In this document: positions 44,927 to 53,475 of the stretch, piece by piece
Layout: each line of letters starts with the position of its first letter
How positions within the stretch are numbered: position 1 is the first letter of the stretch
Source of the DNA: Glaciecola sp965660815
GTDB taxonomy: Bacteria > Pseudomonadota > Gammaproteobacteria > Enterobacterales > Alteromonadaceae
Length of the DNA: 64,000 nucleotides
Assembly (NCBI GenBank): GCA_965660815.1
Contig: CBFIBG010000052.1
Coordinates: 62,001-126,000 of the forward strand
Direction of reading: 5' to 3'
The notes under the pieces: model-generated
What the model was told of the DNA's origin: nothing
The model's database searches: none
The model's input: only the letters and a program-made list of their open reading frames with translations
Program-made: the position numbers and the translations under genes

Positions 44927-46147
44927 ATGCATTCACAAAACTTTAGTTTCAGTTTACAGCTTTTAGACTGGTATGACGCACATGGTCGTAAGAATTTACC
45001 TTGGCAGCAAAATAAAACTCGCTATTCTGTTTGGATTTCAGAGATCATGCTGCAACAAACGCAAGTAACAACCGTTATCGGTTTTTACAATCGGTTTATA
45101 CAAAAGTTTCCTGATATTTTAAGTTTGGCTGACGCAGACCAAGATGAGGTTTTGCATTTATGGACCGGCCTAGGATATTATGCTCGAGCCCGAAACTTGC
45201 ACAAAGCGGCCAAGTTAGTAAGGGACGAGCACAACGGTATTTTCCCAGATAAATACAACGATGTAGTAGGATTGCCTGGAATAGGCAAATCAACTGCAGC
45301 GGCTATTTTAAGTTTAGCGGATAACCAAGCCTATGTGATTCTTGATGGTAACGTAAAAAGAGTGCTGGCGCGTTTTTTTGCTGTGGACGGCTGGCCAGGT
45401 AATAAAAAGGTAGAGGATTACCTTTGGGAGTTGGCATTAAGTTTAAAGCCTGATTTAGACGCAATAAGTTCTTTCGAAAATGTCCCTGGCAATAACCAAG
45501 ACACATCCAACGTATATGGCCGTTACACTCAAGCGATTATGGACTTTGGGGCGACTTTTTGCACTCGAACCAAGCCTAAATGTGAACAATGTCCAATGAG
45601 ACAGCATTGTTTAGCTTACGCTCAAGGAAGACAGTCTGAGTTACCACATAAAAAGCCTAAAAAGGAAAAACCAATAAAACGTATTAACATGTATATTCCA
45701 TTTCTTAATGGGCGTGTGTATATGAAAAAAAGACCTCAACAGGGTATTTGGGGTGGTTTGTTTGGATTTTATGAAAGTGAGGATAGATTTGATAGCGGTT
45801 CTGGTAAAAAGGCGTTGTTAGAGAAAATAATAGACTCTGAAGATTATCAGTGGATTTCGAAGAATATTGAATATACTAAGCTGACTGAAATGAACGAGTT
45901 CAGGCATACATTTAGCCACTATCATCTTGATATTACACCTATATTGATTGAGATAAGGGTTGCTGAATCAAAGGTTGAGAATGTCGATAAACGCGATAAT
46001 GGATTTGACAAACCACTCAGCGTTCAGGAACCAACGAGAAAAGAGCAACGCATAACACATTTGTGGTGTGACGTTTTTAATGCGCCAAATGTTGGAGTCG
46101 CTGCCCCTACGCTGAAAATTTTTGAAAAGATAAAAGAATCCATTTAA
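44927..46147 (+). CDS. mutY: A/G-specific adenine DNA glycosylase MutY
   Basis: MutY removes adenine mispaired with 8-oxoguanine. Catalytic Glu is in WISEIMLQQTQV (about residue 37). The helix-hairpin-helix is VGLPGIGKSTAAAIL. The catalytic Asp is in YTQAIMDFGATFC. The [4Fe-4S] loop is C-x6-C-x2-C-x5-C (CTRTKPKCEQCPMRQHC), and a NUDIX-like 8-oxoG-recognition C-domain follows. At 406 residues it is longer than the about 350-residue E. coli enzyme. Extra residues sit before the Asp helix (SSFENVPGNNQDTSN) and within the C-domain. yggX follows 125 bases downstream. Confidence 0.95.
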   Translation: MHSQNFSFSLQLLDWYDAHGRKNLPWQQNKTRYSVWISEIMLQQTQVTTVIGFYNRFIQKFPDILSLADADQDEVLHLWTGLGYYARARNLHKAAKLVRDEHNGIFPDKYNDVVGLPGIGKSTAAAILSLADNQAYVILDGNVKRVLARFFAVDGWPGNKKVEDYLWELALSLKPDLDAISSFENVPGNNQDTSNVYGRYTQAIMDFGATFCTRTKPKCEQCPMRQHCLAYAQGRQSELPHKKPKKEKPIKRINMYIPFLNGRVYMKKRPQQGIWGGLFGFYESEDRFDSGSGKKALLEKIIDSEDYQWISKNIEYTKLTEMNEFRHTFSHYHLDITPILIEIRVAESKVENVDKRDNGFDKPLSVQEPTRKEQRITHLWCDVFNAPNVGVAAPTLKIFEKIKESI

Positions 46148-46272
46148 CGTTTGTGTTGTCCCAGTTTGTGGACATTAAAATGGATGGCACTCTCTTAGAA
46201 TGCTATTCTACAAGCCTATTTAAAATACAAATTTAACACTCCAACACGAAGATTGGAATAATAGGGGTTTTT

Positions 46273-46545
46273 ATGGCAAGAGAAGTGTATTGCGAATATT
46301 TAAAAAAAGACGCTCCAGGTTTAGATTTTCAATTGTATCCCGGTGAACTGGGAAAGCGCATTTTTGACAATATCTCTAAAGAAGCATTCGGTTTGTGGCA
46401 AAAAAAACAAACCATGCTGATAAATGAAAATAAGCTTAATATGATGGAACCTAATGACAGGAAGTTTTTAGAAGAAAAAATGGAAGCCTTCCTATTTGAA
46501 GGCATAGAACCCACTATAGAAGGCTATGTTCCGCCTACAAAGTAA
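46273..46545 (+). CDS. yggX: Fe(2+)-trafficking / oxidative damage protection protein YggX
   Basis: A 90-residue YggX. It has the conserved opening VYCEYLKKDAPGLDF with Cys7, and the PGELGKRIFDNIS block. The C-terminal half matches MEPNDRKFLEEKMEAFLFEG. It limits iron-linked oxidative damage and supports Fe-S protein repair. The mutY-yggX pair is a common arrangement, fitting since MutY has an Fe-S cluster. Confidence 0.95.
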   Translation: MAREVYCEYLKKDAPGLDFQLYPGELGKRIFDNISKEAFGLWQKKQTMLINENKLNMMEPNDRKFLEEKMEAFLFEGIEPTIEGYVPPTK

Positions 46546-46595
46546 TCACTTAATATATTTTTAGTGGTTTTAATGGTAAAAACTACAAAAACCTG

Positions 46596-46624
46596 TTGAC
46601 TTAGAGGGTCAAAATCCGTTTAAT
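46596..46624 (+). promoter_or_regulatory. Promoter of tRNA-Phe
   Basis: -35 TTGACT (46596-46601), 17-bp spacer, -10 TTTAAT (46619-46624), followed by ACGCACCC, a GC-rich discriminator typical of stringently controlled stable-RNA promoters. It resembles the rpsF promoter (61475-61503), which also has a 17-bp spacer. Confidence 0.65.
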
Positions 46625-46654
46625 ACGCACCCACAGCGAAATACATGTATTTCT

Positions 46655-46730
46655 GCCTCGATAGCTCAGTTGGTAGAGCAGCGGATTGAAAATCCGCGTG
46701 TCGGTGGTTCGATCCCGCCTCGAGGCACCA
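46655..46730 (+). tRNA. tRNA-Phe (anticodon GAA), CCA encoded
   Basis: A 76-base cloverleaf: acceptor arms GCCTCGA/TCGAGGC, D-loop with AGTTGGTAGA, anticodon stem GCGGA/TCCGC around TTGAAAA (anticodon GAA), T-arm with GGTTCGATCC, and a genomically encoded CCA end. A hairpin terminator follows. Confidence 0.97.
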
Positions 46731-46740
46731 TTATACTTAG

Positions 46741-46767
46741 GCCCTGCTCATACGAGTGGGGCTTTTT
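46741..46767 (+). terminator. Terminator of tRNA-Phe
   Basis: GCCCTGCTC and GAGTGGGGC form an imperfect 9-bp stem (one T-G pair, and a T/G contact) around ATAC, followed by TTTTTG, 11 bases past the tRNA. Confidence 0.65.
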
Positions 46768-46819
46768 GTTTGTGTAAACCGACACGCGAGTGCGTGTGCG
46801 GTGCCCATTCGGTCAGTTG

Positions 46820-46833
46820 CGATCCCGCCTCGA
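46820..46833. repeat. Echo of the tRNA-Phe 3' end
   Basis: CGATCCCGCCTCGA is an exact 14-bp copy of the tRNA-Phe T-arm/acceptor segment at 46710-46723, 110 bp downstream. It abuts the IstB remnant. It looks like one side of an old attachment or insertion site. An entire second tRNA is not present. Confidence 0.6.
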
Positions 46834-46967
46834 TGAGTCAGCCTATCTAGCAATGCAGTTGTGAGCTTTGCATCACCAAACACTTTCGACCATCCAGTGA
46901 AATTAAGATTAGTGATAATAAACACACTGGTGGTTTCGTAAAGCTTGCTAAGCAAGTGAAACACAAA
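46833..46967 (-). pseudogene. IstB (IS21-family helper ATPase) C-terminal remnant
   Basis: About 45 codons read FVFHLLSKLYETTS, IITNLNFTGWSKVFGDAKL and TTALLDRLTH, matching the C-terminal part of IS21-type IstB ATPases, including the conserved GWSKVFGD and LLDRLTH motifs. The ATP-binding Walker motifs and istA are missing. After RLTH the reading frame runs into the tRNA echo, so the IstB C-terminus was replaced there. It is a dead fragment of a past IS21 insertion or of a larger element. Confidence 0.75.
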
Positions 46968-47236
46968 GCATCCGAAAGCCAAATGTACAGTTCCATTATT
47001 TGAACATTCAATAAAAATGTTCTTCTTGATTATTATTTAATGCCCTAGCGCCTAAGTCTATATTTGGTTAAACAGGAGTTTTTAAATTTTGAGTAAAAAG
47101 CAGGGAGATATTCAAATGATTAATACTTTGATAGGAAACCGCTTGGCATGACTTAGCAATAAAGCCTAATATAAAAACAACAACAGTACTAGTTGGCGGA
47201 TAGAGTTGATTAAAGATAAGCGTTTGTCAATGAATT

Positions 47237-49633
47237 ATGGATGTAGATAACGTCATGCTTAAACTGGCAAAAATTCTCTTTTTATTAAGCTTAATTGTAA
47301 GTTTGGTTGTTTCTCAAGTTTCCTTTGCTCAGAACTATGAAACCGTTTGCGGCCCTCGTCAATGTATGAGCTGTAAAGGAACGGGTACCGCTACTTACAA
47401 AAACAGCTATCGCGAATATGAAAACCTTACTTACAAGGATACTGGCGGCTGGAACCAATCGCGCGAATACTATTACACCAACTCATATATCAAATCAGAA
47501 CAAGTGACTGGGACCTGCCATGTTTGTGGTGGTCATGGTCGCTATAAACATTGTAAGCAGGTATACCACCCAAGTAAAAAGGTAAAGCGAGCGGTGGGAA
47601 CGAGTTCGAAAAATCAGTCATTTTATAAAGCGAAAAGAGACTTCGCAAAAATCAAAAAGGACTTGTTAAACGGTTTCTTACTTGTACAAGATAATAGTGG
47701 CCAAAAACACGTTATTGCCTTAAACAAAAATAGTGCTAGCTATCGTTATATTGAAAAAAATGTGAATTTTCACAATGGCGTTTTAAATACAGCAGGCAAG
47801 TACATTTCGCATAAGGTACATTCAAAAACAAAAAATGGTGAAAAAAAAGCGAGTTTTTATGACAAAAATTTCAATTTAAAATATGTCATTAAGGGAAATC
47901 ACATTGCGCTTGGTTATAAAGATCTGTACTGGGTAGAAAGTGGCGGATTTGATAACTATTACGCTTATGGCAAAACGATGAAATTTCCCAAGGTGAAACT
48001 ATATAATGCCAGAACTAGAACTTACTTAACAAAAAACACCTACGTTTTGGGTGTAGAGCCACGTGAAGATGAGCTTGTGATGATACAAGATGGCTACATA
48101 CCCGCATTTGCAATGGTTAGGGACATAGATGGAAAGTGGGTAAAAAGGATGGGGGTTATCGACCTAAATGATAGAGTCGTTGTTCCCTTTGTAAATAAAG
48201 AAATAAGCGAGTACGAATCTAAACTGGGTTTGGTGACGGTACTAAATGCCTTTGATACTATCGATTACTATTCTATTGAAAAGGGGCTAATAGAGCCCGT
48301 TGGCGACATAAAATACACCTGCCCAGATGGCTCGGTTGTTCGAAAAGTAAAGCGCCAAGTTATTGATGAGTTTTCTTCACGCCCTAGAGACCGAGTGTTG
48401 TATAGCTTTATGGATGGCAAAACCAAAAGGTCCTTTCCCTATATATTTACATCCACCTCTTGTTATGAAGATGACAAATACTTAACAGTACGAACACTAG
48501 ATGGTTATGATTATATGATTGTGGGTGACGATAGATTTTATAAAAAAGCCAATAGTGGCTTTTTAGCAAACCACAAAAAAGAACCCGTCTCAATGGAAGG
48601 TGCAAGTCCTTTTAAGCCGATTGACCTGCGATACCAAGGCAGAAGAACAATATTTAACCCTAACAATAATAAGGTTGGGCACAAATATTATCAAGATGGC
48701 GCAACTGTTTTTGATAAGCTCACTCGGTTGGCAGGAGGCATATATAAAGCAGAACAAAATGGAAAAGAGGGCTTGTTAGTCAAGCATGAATTTGAACAAA
48801 AAATGGAGCTGTCTTTTCCAAAGGTTGAATTAGGTGATAGAAGTTCAAGGAGATTGATTCCCTTTAAAGGTGACACTGGAAAATGGGGACTAATGGATAC
48901 GCGATTAGATTTCTCGGAACAGGTAATTTTAGACCCTAACTATGATGAAATACGAATTTTTTATCAATATGCATTGGCATATAAAAACGGGCAAGAATTT
49001 TTATTTGAATTTGATTTTGATTGGCAGAAGCCGCACACCATTAAGGAAATTCAAATAGGCAATTATAAAGACAAGCGCCAAGAGTTACTGGTAGAGTATA
49101 CTAGGAAGTTAAATAACATTAATTTTACCTTAAGAAACAAAGCCTATGGTCATTTGCGTGCTATATTACCTGACGATTTTACTGTAATTGGACAGCAAGT
49201 TGTCGGGAGAGTGCATAACTACAGAATAAAGAACGAAGGGCTGTTAGTGATATTTCCCGATAGTGAAGGTAATGCAATTTCTGCAAAGCTTGACGATAGA
49301 ATCAAACTTTTATCTTTACTAGAGGAAGACTCAAAAAGAGGCAATTATTTGTTGTTAGCTGAATACCACACTGGCATGAAAGGACTAGTACAAATTTCTA
49401 AAGGAAACATAATACCGGATACAATGGATGGGAAACCTAATGGATTTAAAGTGCAGACCTATAAATATACTGAAATTGTTGATGATACCTTTGGATTCCA
49501 GCATTACTACAATACGGCGTTGAAACCTAAGCCAAGTTATATATTTTCAAAAGCTGACAAGTTCTATGGGGTATCAAAAGATAAAGAAAAAGATATATTC
49601 ATTTACCACTTTACGCCATTCAAATTAAGATAA
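47237..49633 (+). CDS. Large exported protein with DnaJ-like zinc knuckles and WG-like repeats
   Basis: A 798-residue protein. Signal peptide MLKLAKILFLLSLIVSLVV, ending near SFAQ (an ATG at 47255 would begin right at it). The mature N-terminus carries two CxxCxGxG-type knuckles, CMSCKGTGT (Cys43/46) and CHVCGGHGR (Cys94/97), with Cys38 and Cys106 nearby, as in the DnaJ zinc-binding domain. No J-domain is present. The rest resembles WG beta-repeats: WVKRMGVIDLNDRVVVPF and TGKWGLMDTRLDFSEQVIL. It lies in the accessory stretch downstream of tRNA-Phe and the IstB scar. Function unknown; a protein-binding periplasmic scaffold is one inference. Confidence 0.68.
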   Translation: MDVDNVMLKLAKILFLLSLIVSLVVSQVSFAQNYETVCGPRQCMSCKGTGTATYKNSYREYENLTYKDTGGWNQSREYYYTNSYIKSEQVTGTCHVCGGHGRYKHCKQVYHPSKKVKRAVGTSSKNQSFYKAKRDFAKIKKDLLNGFLLVQDNSGQKHVIALNKNSASYRYIEKNVNFHNGVLNTAGKYISHKVHSKTKNGEKKASFYDKNFNLKYVIKGNHIALGYKDLYWVESGGFDNYYAYGKTMKFPKVKLYNARTRTYLTKNTYVLGVEPREDELVMIQDGYIPAFAMVRDIDGKWVKRMGVIDLNDRVVVPFVNKEISEYESKLGLVTVLNAFDTIDYYSIEKGLIEPVGDIKYTCPDGSVVRKVKRQVIDEFSSRPRDRVLYSFMDGKTKRSFPYIFTSTSCYEDDKYLTVRTLDGYDYMIVGDDRFYKKANSGFLANHKKEPVSMEGASPFKPIDLRYQGRRTIFNPNNNKVGHKYYQDGATVFDKLTRLAGGIYKAEQNGKEGLLVKHEFEQKMELSFPKVELGDRSSRRLIPFKGDTGKWGLMDTRLDFSEQVILDPNYDEIRIFYQYALAYKNGQEFLFEFDFDWQKPHTIKEIQIGNYKDKRQELLVEYTRKLNNINFTLRNKAYGHLRAILPDDFTVIGQQVVGRVHNYRIKNEGLLVIFPDSEGNAISAKLDDRIKLLSLLEEDSKRGNYLLLAEYHTGMKGLVQISKGNIIPDTMDGKPNGFKVQTYKYTEIVDDTFGFQHYYNTALKPKPSYIFSKADKFYGVSKDKEKDIFIYHFTPFKLR

Positions 49634-49758
49634 TCACCAGGTCAGGTTCGTTGAAGACTAGGTTTTCAACCAACTTGACTGTTTAATCTACCTTTGATCA
49701 ATAAAAACAGAATGTTTATATTTAGCTTCATGCACTTGAATACCGATGGCGGCCAGTT

Positions 49759-50124
49759 ATGCAATCAGAAGAAGTAACCTCCAATACAGATAACATTGTT
49801 AAGCCTAAAAACAAATTTTCTTGGTCTGAAGGCATAGACCTTTATTTGCTCCACGACCAAACTAGGGTGTGCGTCAATGTGTCATCGTGGTCTGGTTTTG
49901 AAACCATTTATATTAACGGTGAACGGGCGTTTCGAAAATGGAATCTACTTAGCCGCAATAGTGTCTACAATTTTTCAGACAATAACATCGAATATGTTAT
50001 TCAAGTGCGAGTAGAAAACTTCTTTAAAGGTGAAATAAGTGCGACTTTACATGCCAATAAACAGCAGGTTGATCATGAAAAACTTGTACTGGAGGACTGG
50101 TTTGAGAAAAATAGAACACCTTAA
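49759..50124 (+). CDS. Small protein of unknown function, 121 residues
   Basis: A 121-residue cytosolic-looking protein with no signal or membrane segment. The central part alternates beta strands: RVCVNVSSWSGFETIYINGER, then NNIEYVIQVRVENFF and GEISATLHAN. That pattern suggests a small beta-sandwich. I recognise no family. It follows the 798-residue exported protein by 125 bases on the same strand, so co-expression is possible. It converges on the cytochrome gene. Confidence 0.6.
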   Translation: MQSEEVTSNTDNIVKPKNKFSWSEGIDLYLLHDQTRVCVNVSSWSGFETIYINGERAFRKWNLLSRNSVYNFSDNNIEYVIQVRVENFFKGEISATLHANKQQVDHEKLVLEDWFEKNRTP

Positions 50125-50156
50125 CTCATACTTCTAGCCAAATCATTTGATGACGA

Positions 50157-50178
50157 GAGAAAGGCAATTGCCTTTCTC
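50157..50178. terminator. Perfect palindromic hairpin between convergent genes
   Basis: GAGAAAGGCAA/TTGCCTTTCTC, 11-bp arms with no loop bases, in the 62-base gap between two converging genes. Likely a shared transcript-end structure. T-runs are lacking. Confidence 0.5.
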
Positions 50179-50186
50179 GATATGAA

Positions 50187-51158
50187 CTAGTCAGATTCTT
50201 TTTCCATTTCAACGACAAACAAACCTCTAAGTTGATTAGCGTCGTAACCGATAGCTTTATCTTGCGGATATAAATCTTTAATGACTGCAAGGGTTTTTGA
50301 ATCGATCTGCTTTTCTGGTTTGCCATGACACCCTAAACACATTCCATTAGTAACAATCGGATAATAGCCAACCATTTTATCAGTATATTCGACTACTTTG
50401 GGCGTAGGCTTTTGCCCTTGGTTCATGTCTTGCTTCAATGAATTAATAATTACTAATTCTGCCTCACTTGCCGCATTATTGGGGTTACGAGGACGGTCAC
50501 TTACTCTTTTGATGCTGGCGTTTAGCTTGTTTGACATACCGTTTGTAATTGGAATTGCCTGCTCATTGCAAAATGAAATCGCACCATTAACGCCTTTTTC
50601 ACTCTTTGCTTTTTTTAATTGAGAGCCAAGTGCACTTTTGGTCTGCATGGCAATCATTAAGCCGTTTTTCTTGTAATCTTCTTTTGTGTTAAGTGTTTGC
50701 CCTTTAGAACGTTTGTATTTACGCGCATCTGATTGAGCCGTAGATGTGTTCCAGTCAGCACTCTCTAATGGTGTATGGTAGATATAATAAATGACGTTAG
50801 AAATGGTCTCGTCGTCTAGGGACAATTTAGGCATCGCTCCAAATTTTGCATGCGCTCCTTTCATTTTAATATTTGCGCTGGGCTCATTTATAAAATTAGC
50901 CATCGATTCCTTAAATTCTGAAAAAGAAGATGTGTCACGAAGATAATGAAGCTTTACTTTAGAAATTGGTGGAGCTGCTCTACTGCCTGTTTCGAAACTG
51001 TGTGTGTGACAAGAAGAACAGATTGATTCAAAAGCCTGAAATCCAGCTTTCATTTTCTCTGAATTCACAGTATTTTCAAGCGCACTGACTTGCAAGTGAA
51101 CCAACACAGAGTAAGAAAAAGTAAGCAGATAAAAAACAGTTTTTAACAGTGTAACCAT
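50187..51158 (-). CDS. Cytochrome c fused to a Tll0287-like (DUF3365) haem domain
   Basis: A 323-residue exported protein. After a signal peptide (about 1-26), a cytochrome c domain carries CSSCH (Cys47-His51) and a candidate axial Met in the MKGAHAKFGAMPKL loop. The second half is a Tll0287-like/DUF3365 domain, with FCNEQAIPITN near its start and a second haem motif, MCLGCH, near the C-terminus. It therefore likely binds two haems in the periplasm. Tll0287-like domains are PAS-like haem sensors or redox modules. No kinase or cyclase is fused, so electron carrier or sensor subunit are both open. Confidence 0.78.
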   Translation of the reverse strand: MVTLLKTVFYLLTFSYSVLVHLQVSALENTVNSEKMKAGFQAFESICSSCHTHSFETGSRAAPPISKVKLHYLRDTSSFSEFKESMANFINEPSANIKMKGAHAKFGAMPKLSLDDETISNVIYYIYHTPLESADWNTSTAQSDARKYKRSKGQTLNTKEDYKKNGLMIAMQTKSALGSQLKKAKSEKGVNGAISFCNEQAIPITNGMSNKLNASIKRVSDRPRNPNNAASEAELVIINSLKQDMNQGQKPTPKVVEYTDKMVGYYPIVTNGMCLGCHGKPEKQIDSKTLAVIKDLYPQDKAIGYDANQLRGLFVVEMEKESD

Positions 51159-51342
51159 ACAAGCATGTATCCTTTTTTGATATTAAGTATAATATATATT
51201 AAAAAAGAATAAAGGAAAGCATATTCTTTGGTAACTTTGTGTTTTACGCCTAATTTATAGGTTTTTACTACTAATGTATGTAAACACTAAGGTAGCTAAA
51301 AAATGCAAAGAGTGGTGACGGATTGGAATTCTCAGTTAATGC

Positions 51343-51723
51343 TCAATAGCCATCAAACTTTTTATCTAAAGCAACGCAAGCAGGTAAATCTTCGCCATTC
51401 TCAAAGTCTTCGCAACTCTGCTCCGCCATTTCTATGTAACATTTCACTAGATCTTTTTTTATATCAAAGACGTCGACAAACTCTTTATAAGCAAATGCTG
51501 ATTGGCAAGAAGCGGCCGCGAACTGGTCGACCATCGCTAGCATCTCTTTTGTTGCAGCCCCTTCTTTTTTTAGAGATTCTTTAGTACATGTGACTATACG
51601 ATTACAGGCTTTTTCGGCAGCTTCTTCTAAGTCTTTATCATTGTTCGCTACGGCACTTTCTATATTTACAAGCATACATAAACCTAAAAGAGCCCTGACC
51701 TGAAACCAAGGGTAAATTTTCAT
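51343..51723 (-). CDS. Cysteine-rich exported protein, unknown
   Basis: A 126-residue protein with a signal peptide (ending ESAVANN). The mature part is helical in pattern and has six cysteines (ACNRIVTC, SCQ, KCY, SCE, ACV), a number suited to three disulfides. It is rich in Asp, Glu and Lys. No family recognised. It is transcribed towards the cytochrome gene on the same strand but separated by about 180 bases. Upstream is the amidohydrolase gene's end. Confidence 0.6.
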   Translation of the reverse strand: MKIYPWFQVRALLGLCMLVNIESAVANNDKDLEEAAEKACNRIVTCTKESLKKEGAATKEMLAMVDQFAAASCQSAFAYKEFVDVFDIKKDLVKCYIEMAEQSCEDFENGEDLPACVALDKKFDGY

Positions 51724-51829
51724 CGTTTTCTCCTTATAAAATTAAGACTATCTCCGTTTATAAAGGAGTGTCTATTCTCGTTTATTCGCGTGCCGTATTT
51801 CGCTATGTTTGTGAAATTACTTACTCTTC

Positions 51830-53203
51830 CTAATGTTTAACTTGTTCGCCATCTAGCTTATACACTTTTCCGCCTTTCATCACAAAGTCGACGCGTTGTA
51901 ACAAATTAATGTAACGCAAAACATCGCCCTTAACTGCAATGATATCAGCGTGTTTGCCTTCTGACACAGTCCCATATTTATCATTGACTTTCATTAATAC
52001 GGAAGGCCAATACGTAGCGGCTCGTATGGTGTCCATTGCTGAAATTCCCATTTCATCTACCCACAACGCCATTTCATTCCAAGTGCTCTGGCAGTGAAAT
52101 TTCGCAGGAATGCCACTGTCTGTGCCTACAAGTAACACTACGCCCGATTCTTTTAGTTGTTCTATTTTACGCTTAAGTGTGGGTTTACGAAGCGGAGTGA
52201 GTTGCATATAGTCGAGCTGACCAATGTCGGATATAGATGCTTTTATATCCTTAATTGTGCTTTGTTCGAGACCTTGATGCCAGCAGTCATTGTCAAGTTT
52301 TTCTGGATTTTCAACGGTGAGCTCGTAATTCCACAGTCCTTCAACGGTAGGAGTCCAATACAAGGGACCGCCAGCCACTCTGCCTTTTGCGGTTCGTTCA
52401 ATCAATAAGTCGATTACATCATCGGGAAACCCTGGCGCAGTCGTTAATCCTGTGTGCTCAAAATTGTCTACACCGATTTCTAGTCCTCTTCTTATTTCGT
52501 CTGGTTTATGTGAATGAGCAACTACTATCAAACCGCGTTCGTGTGCTTGATCCACGACAGCTTGCGCCTCTTCCAGTGACATTATGTCATGGTCAATGAG
52601 TTTGATAATGTCTACGCCAGCGTCTGCTAATTTGTCTACTTTGCGTTTGGCGTCTCTAACTCCGTTTATGCCCCATCTGAAATTTTCAGTCCCAGGGTAT
52701 GGCTTGTGTTGTAAAAATGGTCCCGACACATATAGGTTTGGTCCCGGTATTTCGCCTTTTTCTATCTGCGTCTTAATCTGTATTGATTCTTCAAGGGGCG
52801 CCCCTAAATCTCGCGCGCTGGTAATACCGGCTAACAGCAGTTGATATGCACTAGCAGGCATAATCTCCGTCCCAAGTTTATCGGCGTACTCTTTATCCCA
52901 ATGCTCATAGTCGGAGTGCCCCGCAAGCATCAAGTGTGCATGGTTCTCCCATAATCCTGGAAGCACATCCATACCTTCTGTAGATATTATGTTATAACTT
53001 TGTGGGATTTCTAGCGTATCGATTGTTCCCACTTTTTCAATCATACCGTCTTTTATTAAGACAACGCTGTTGCGAATTGGTTGATGACCAAATCCGTCTA
53101 TTAATCTCCCTCCCACTAAAGCGGTTTGTTCAGCGTATGCTAAAAATGAAGACACTAAAATAAGTAAAAAGGTTATGGTTTGTTTGAAACACGGGATGGT
53201 CAT
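51830..53203 (-). CDS. Exported metal-dependent amidohydrolase
   Basis: A 457-residue amidohydrolase-superfamily enzyme with a signal peptide (ending FLAYA). The metal motif HxH is NHAHL, the candidate carboxylated Lys is in DIIKLIDHD, a His is in IVVAHSHKP, and the final metal Asp is in LLVGTDSGIP. The C-terminal composite sheet has GTVSEGKHADIIAVKGD. The sequence resembles periplasmic imidazolonepropionase-like and prolidase-like enzymes that process peptides or xenobiotics; the true substrate is unknown. Confidence 0.85.
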   Translation of the reverse strand: MTIPCFKQTITFLLILVSSFLAYAEQTALVGGRLIDGFGHQPIRNSVVLIKDGMIEKVGTIDTLEIPQSYNIISTEGMDVLPGLWENHAHLMLAGHSDYEHWDKEYADKLGTEIMPASAYQLLLAGITSARDLGAPLEESIQIKTQIEKGEIPGPNLYVSGPFLQHKPYPGTENFRWGINGVRDAKRKVDKLADAGVDIIKLIDHDIMSLEEAQAVVDQAHERGLIVVAHSHKPDEIRRGLEIGVDNFEHTGLTTAPGFPDDVIDLLIERTAKGRVAGGPLYWTPTVEGLWNYELTVENPEKLDNDCWHQGLEQSTIKDIKASISDIGQLDYMQLTPLRKPTLKRKIEQLKESGVVLLVGTDSGIPAKFHCQSTWNEMALWVDEMGISAMDTIRAATYWPSVLMKVNDKYGTVSEGKHADIIAVKGDVLRYINLLQRVDFVMKGGKVYKLDGEQVKH

Positions 53204-53475
53204 ATTTAGCCACTTATTGGTATTTTTATAGAAATAAGTGTAAGCCTGAAGTGCAGATTAATGCAAGTTCATTCAACACCGCAAAAAGTCAGATTTATGT
53301 CTAAGTAAGTGGCTTTTCATACAGTAATTAATGTTGCCTTTGGCGAACTCAGAGTCTAATCGGGCAATTATCCGTAAAAACTCAGCAATAATAAATTTTT
53401 CTTAAGCTTTTCGATTTGAGCTAATTCGCCAAATTGTGCGTTAACATTGAATATAGATAGTTGTATGGTGAAAAA

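Noticed and set aside
46800..46840. A second, decayed tRNA gene beside tRNA-Phe
   Set aside because: Only 14 bp match the tRNA end; no D-arm or anticodon arm can be formed, so it is an echo and not a gene.
46737..46982. A functional gene of 81 codons downstream of tRNA-Phe
   Set aside because: The central part is an IstB fragment without ATP-binding motifs, and its end overlaps the tRNA terminator and echo.
47237..49633. A DnaJ-type chaperone
   Set aside because: The zinc knuckles are similar, but no J-domain or DnaJ C-terminal domain is present and the protein is exported.
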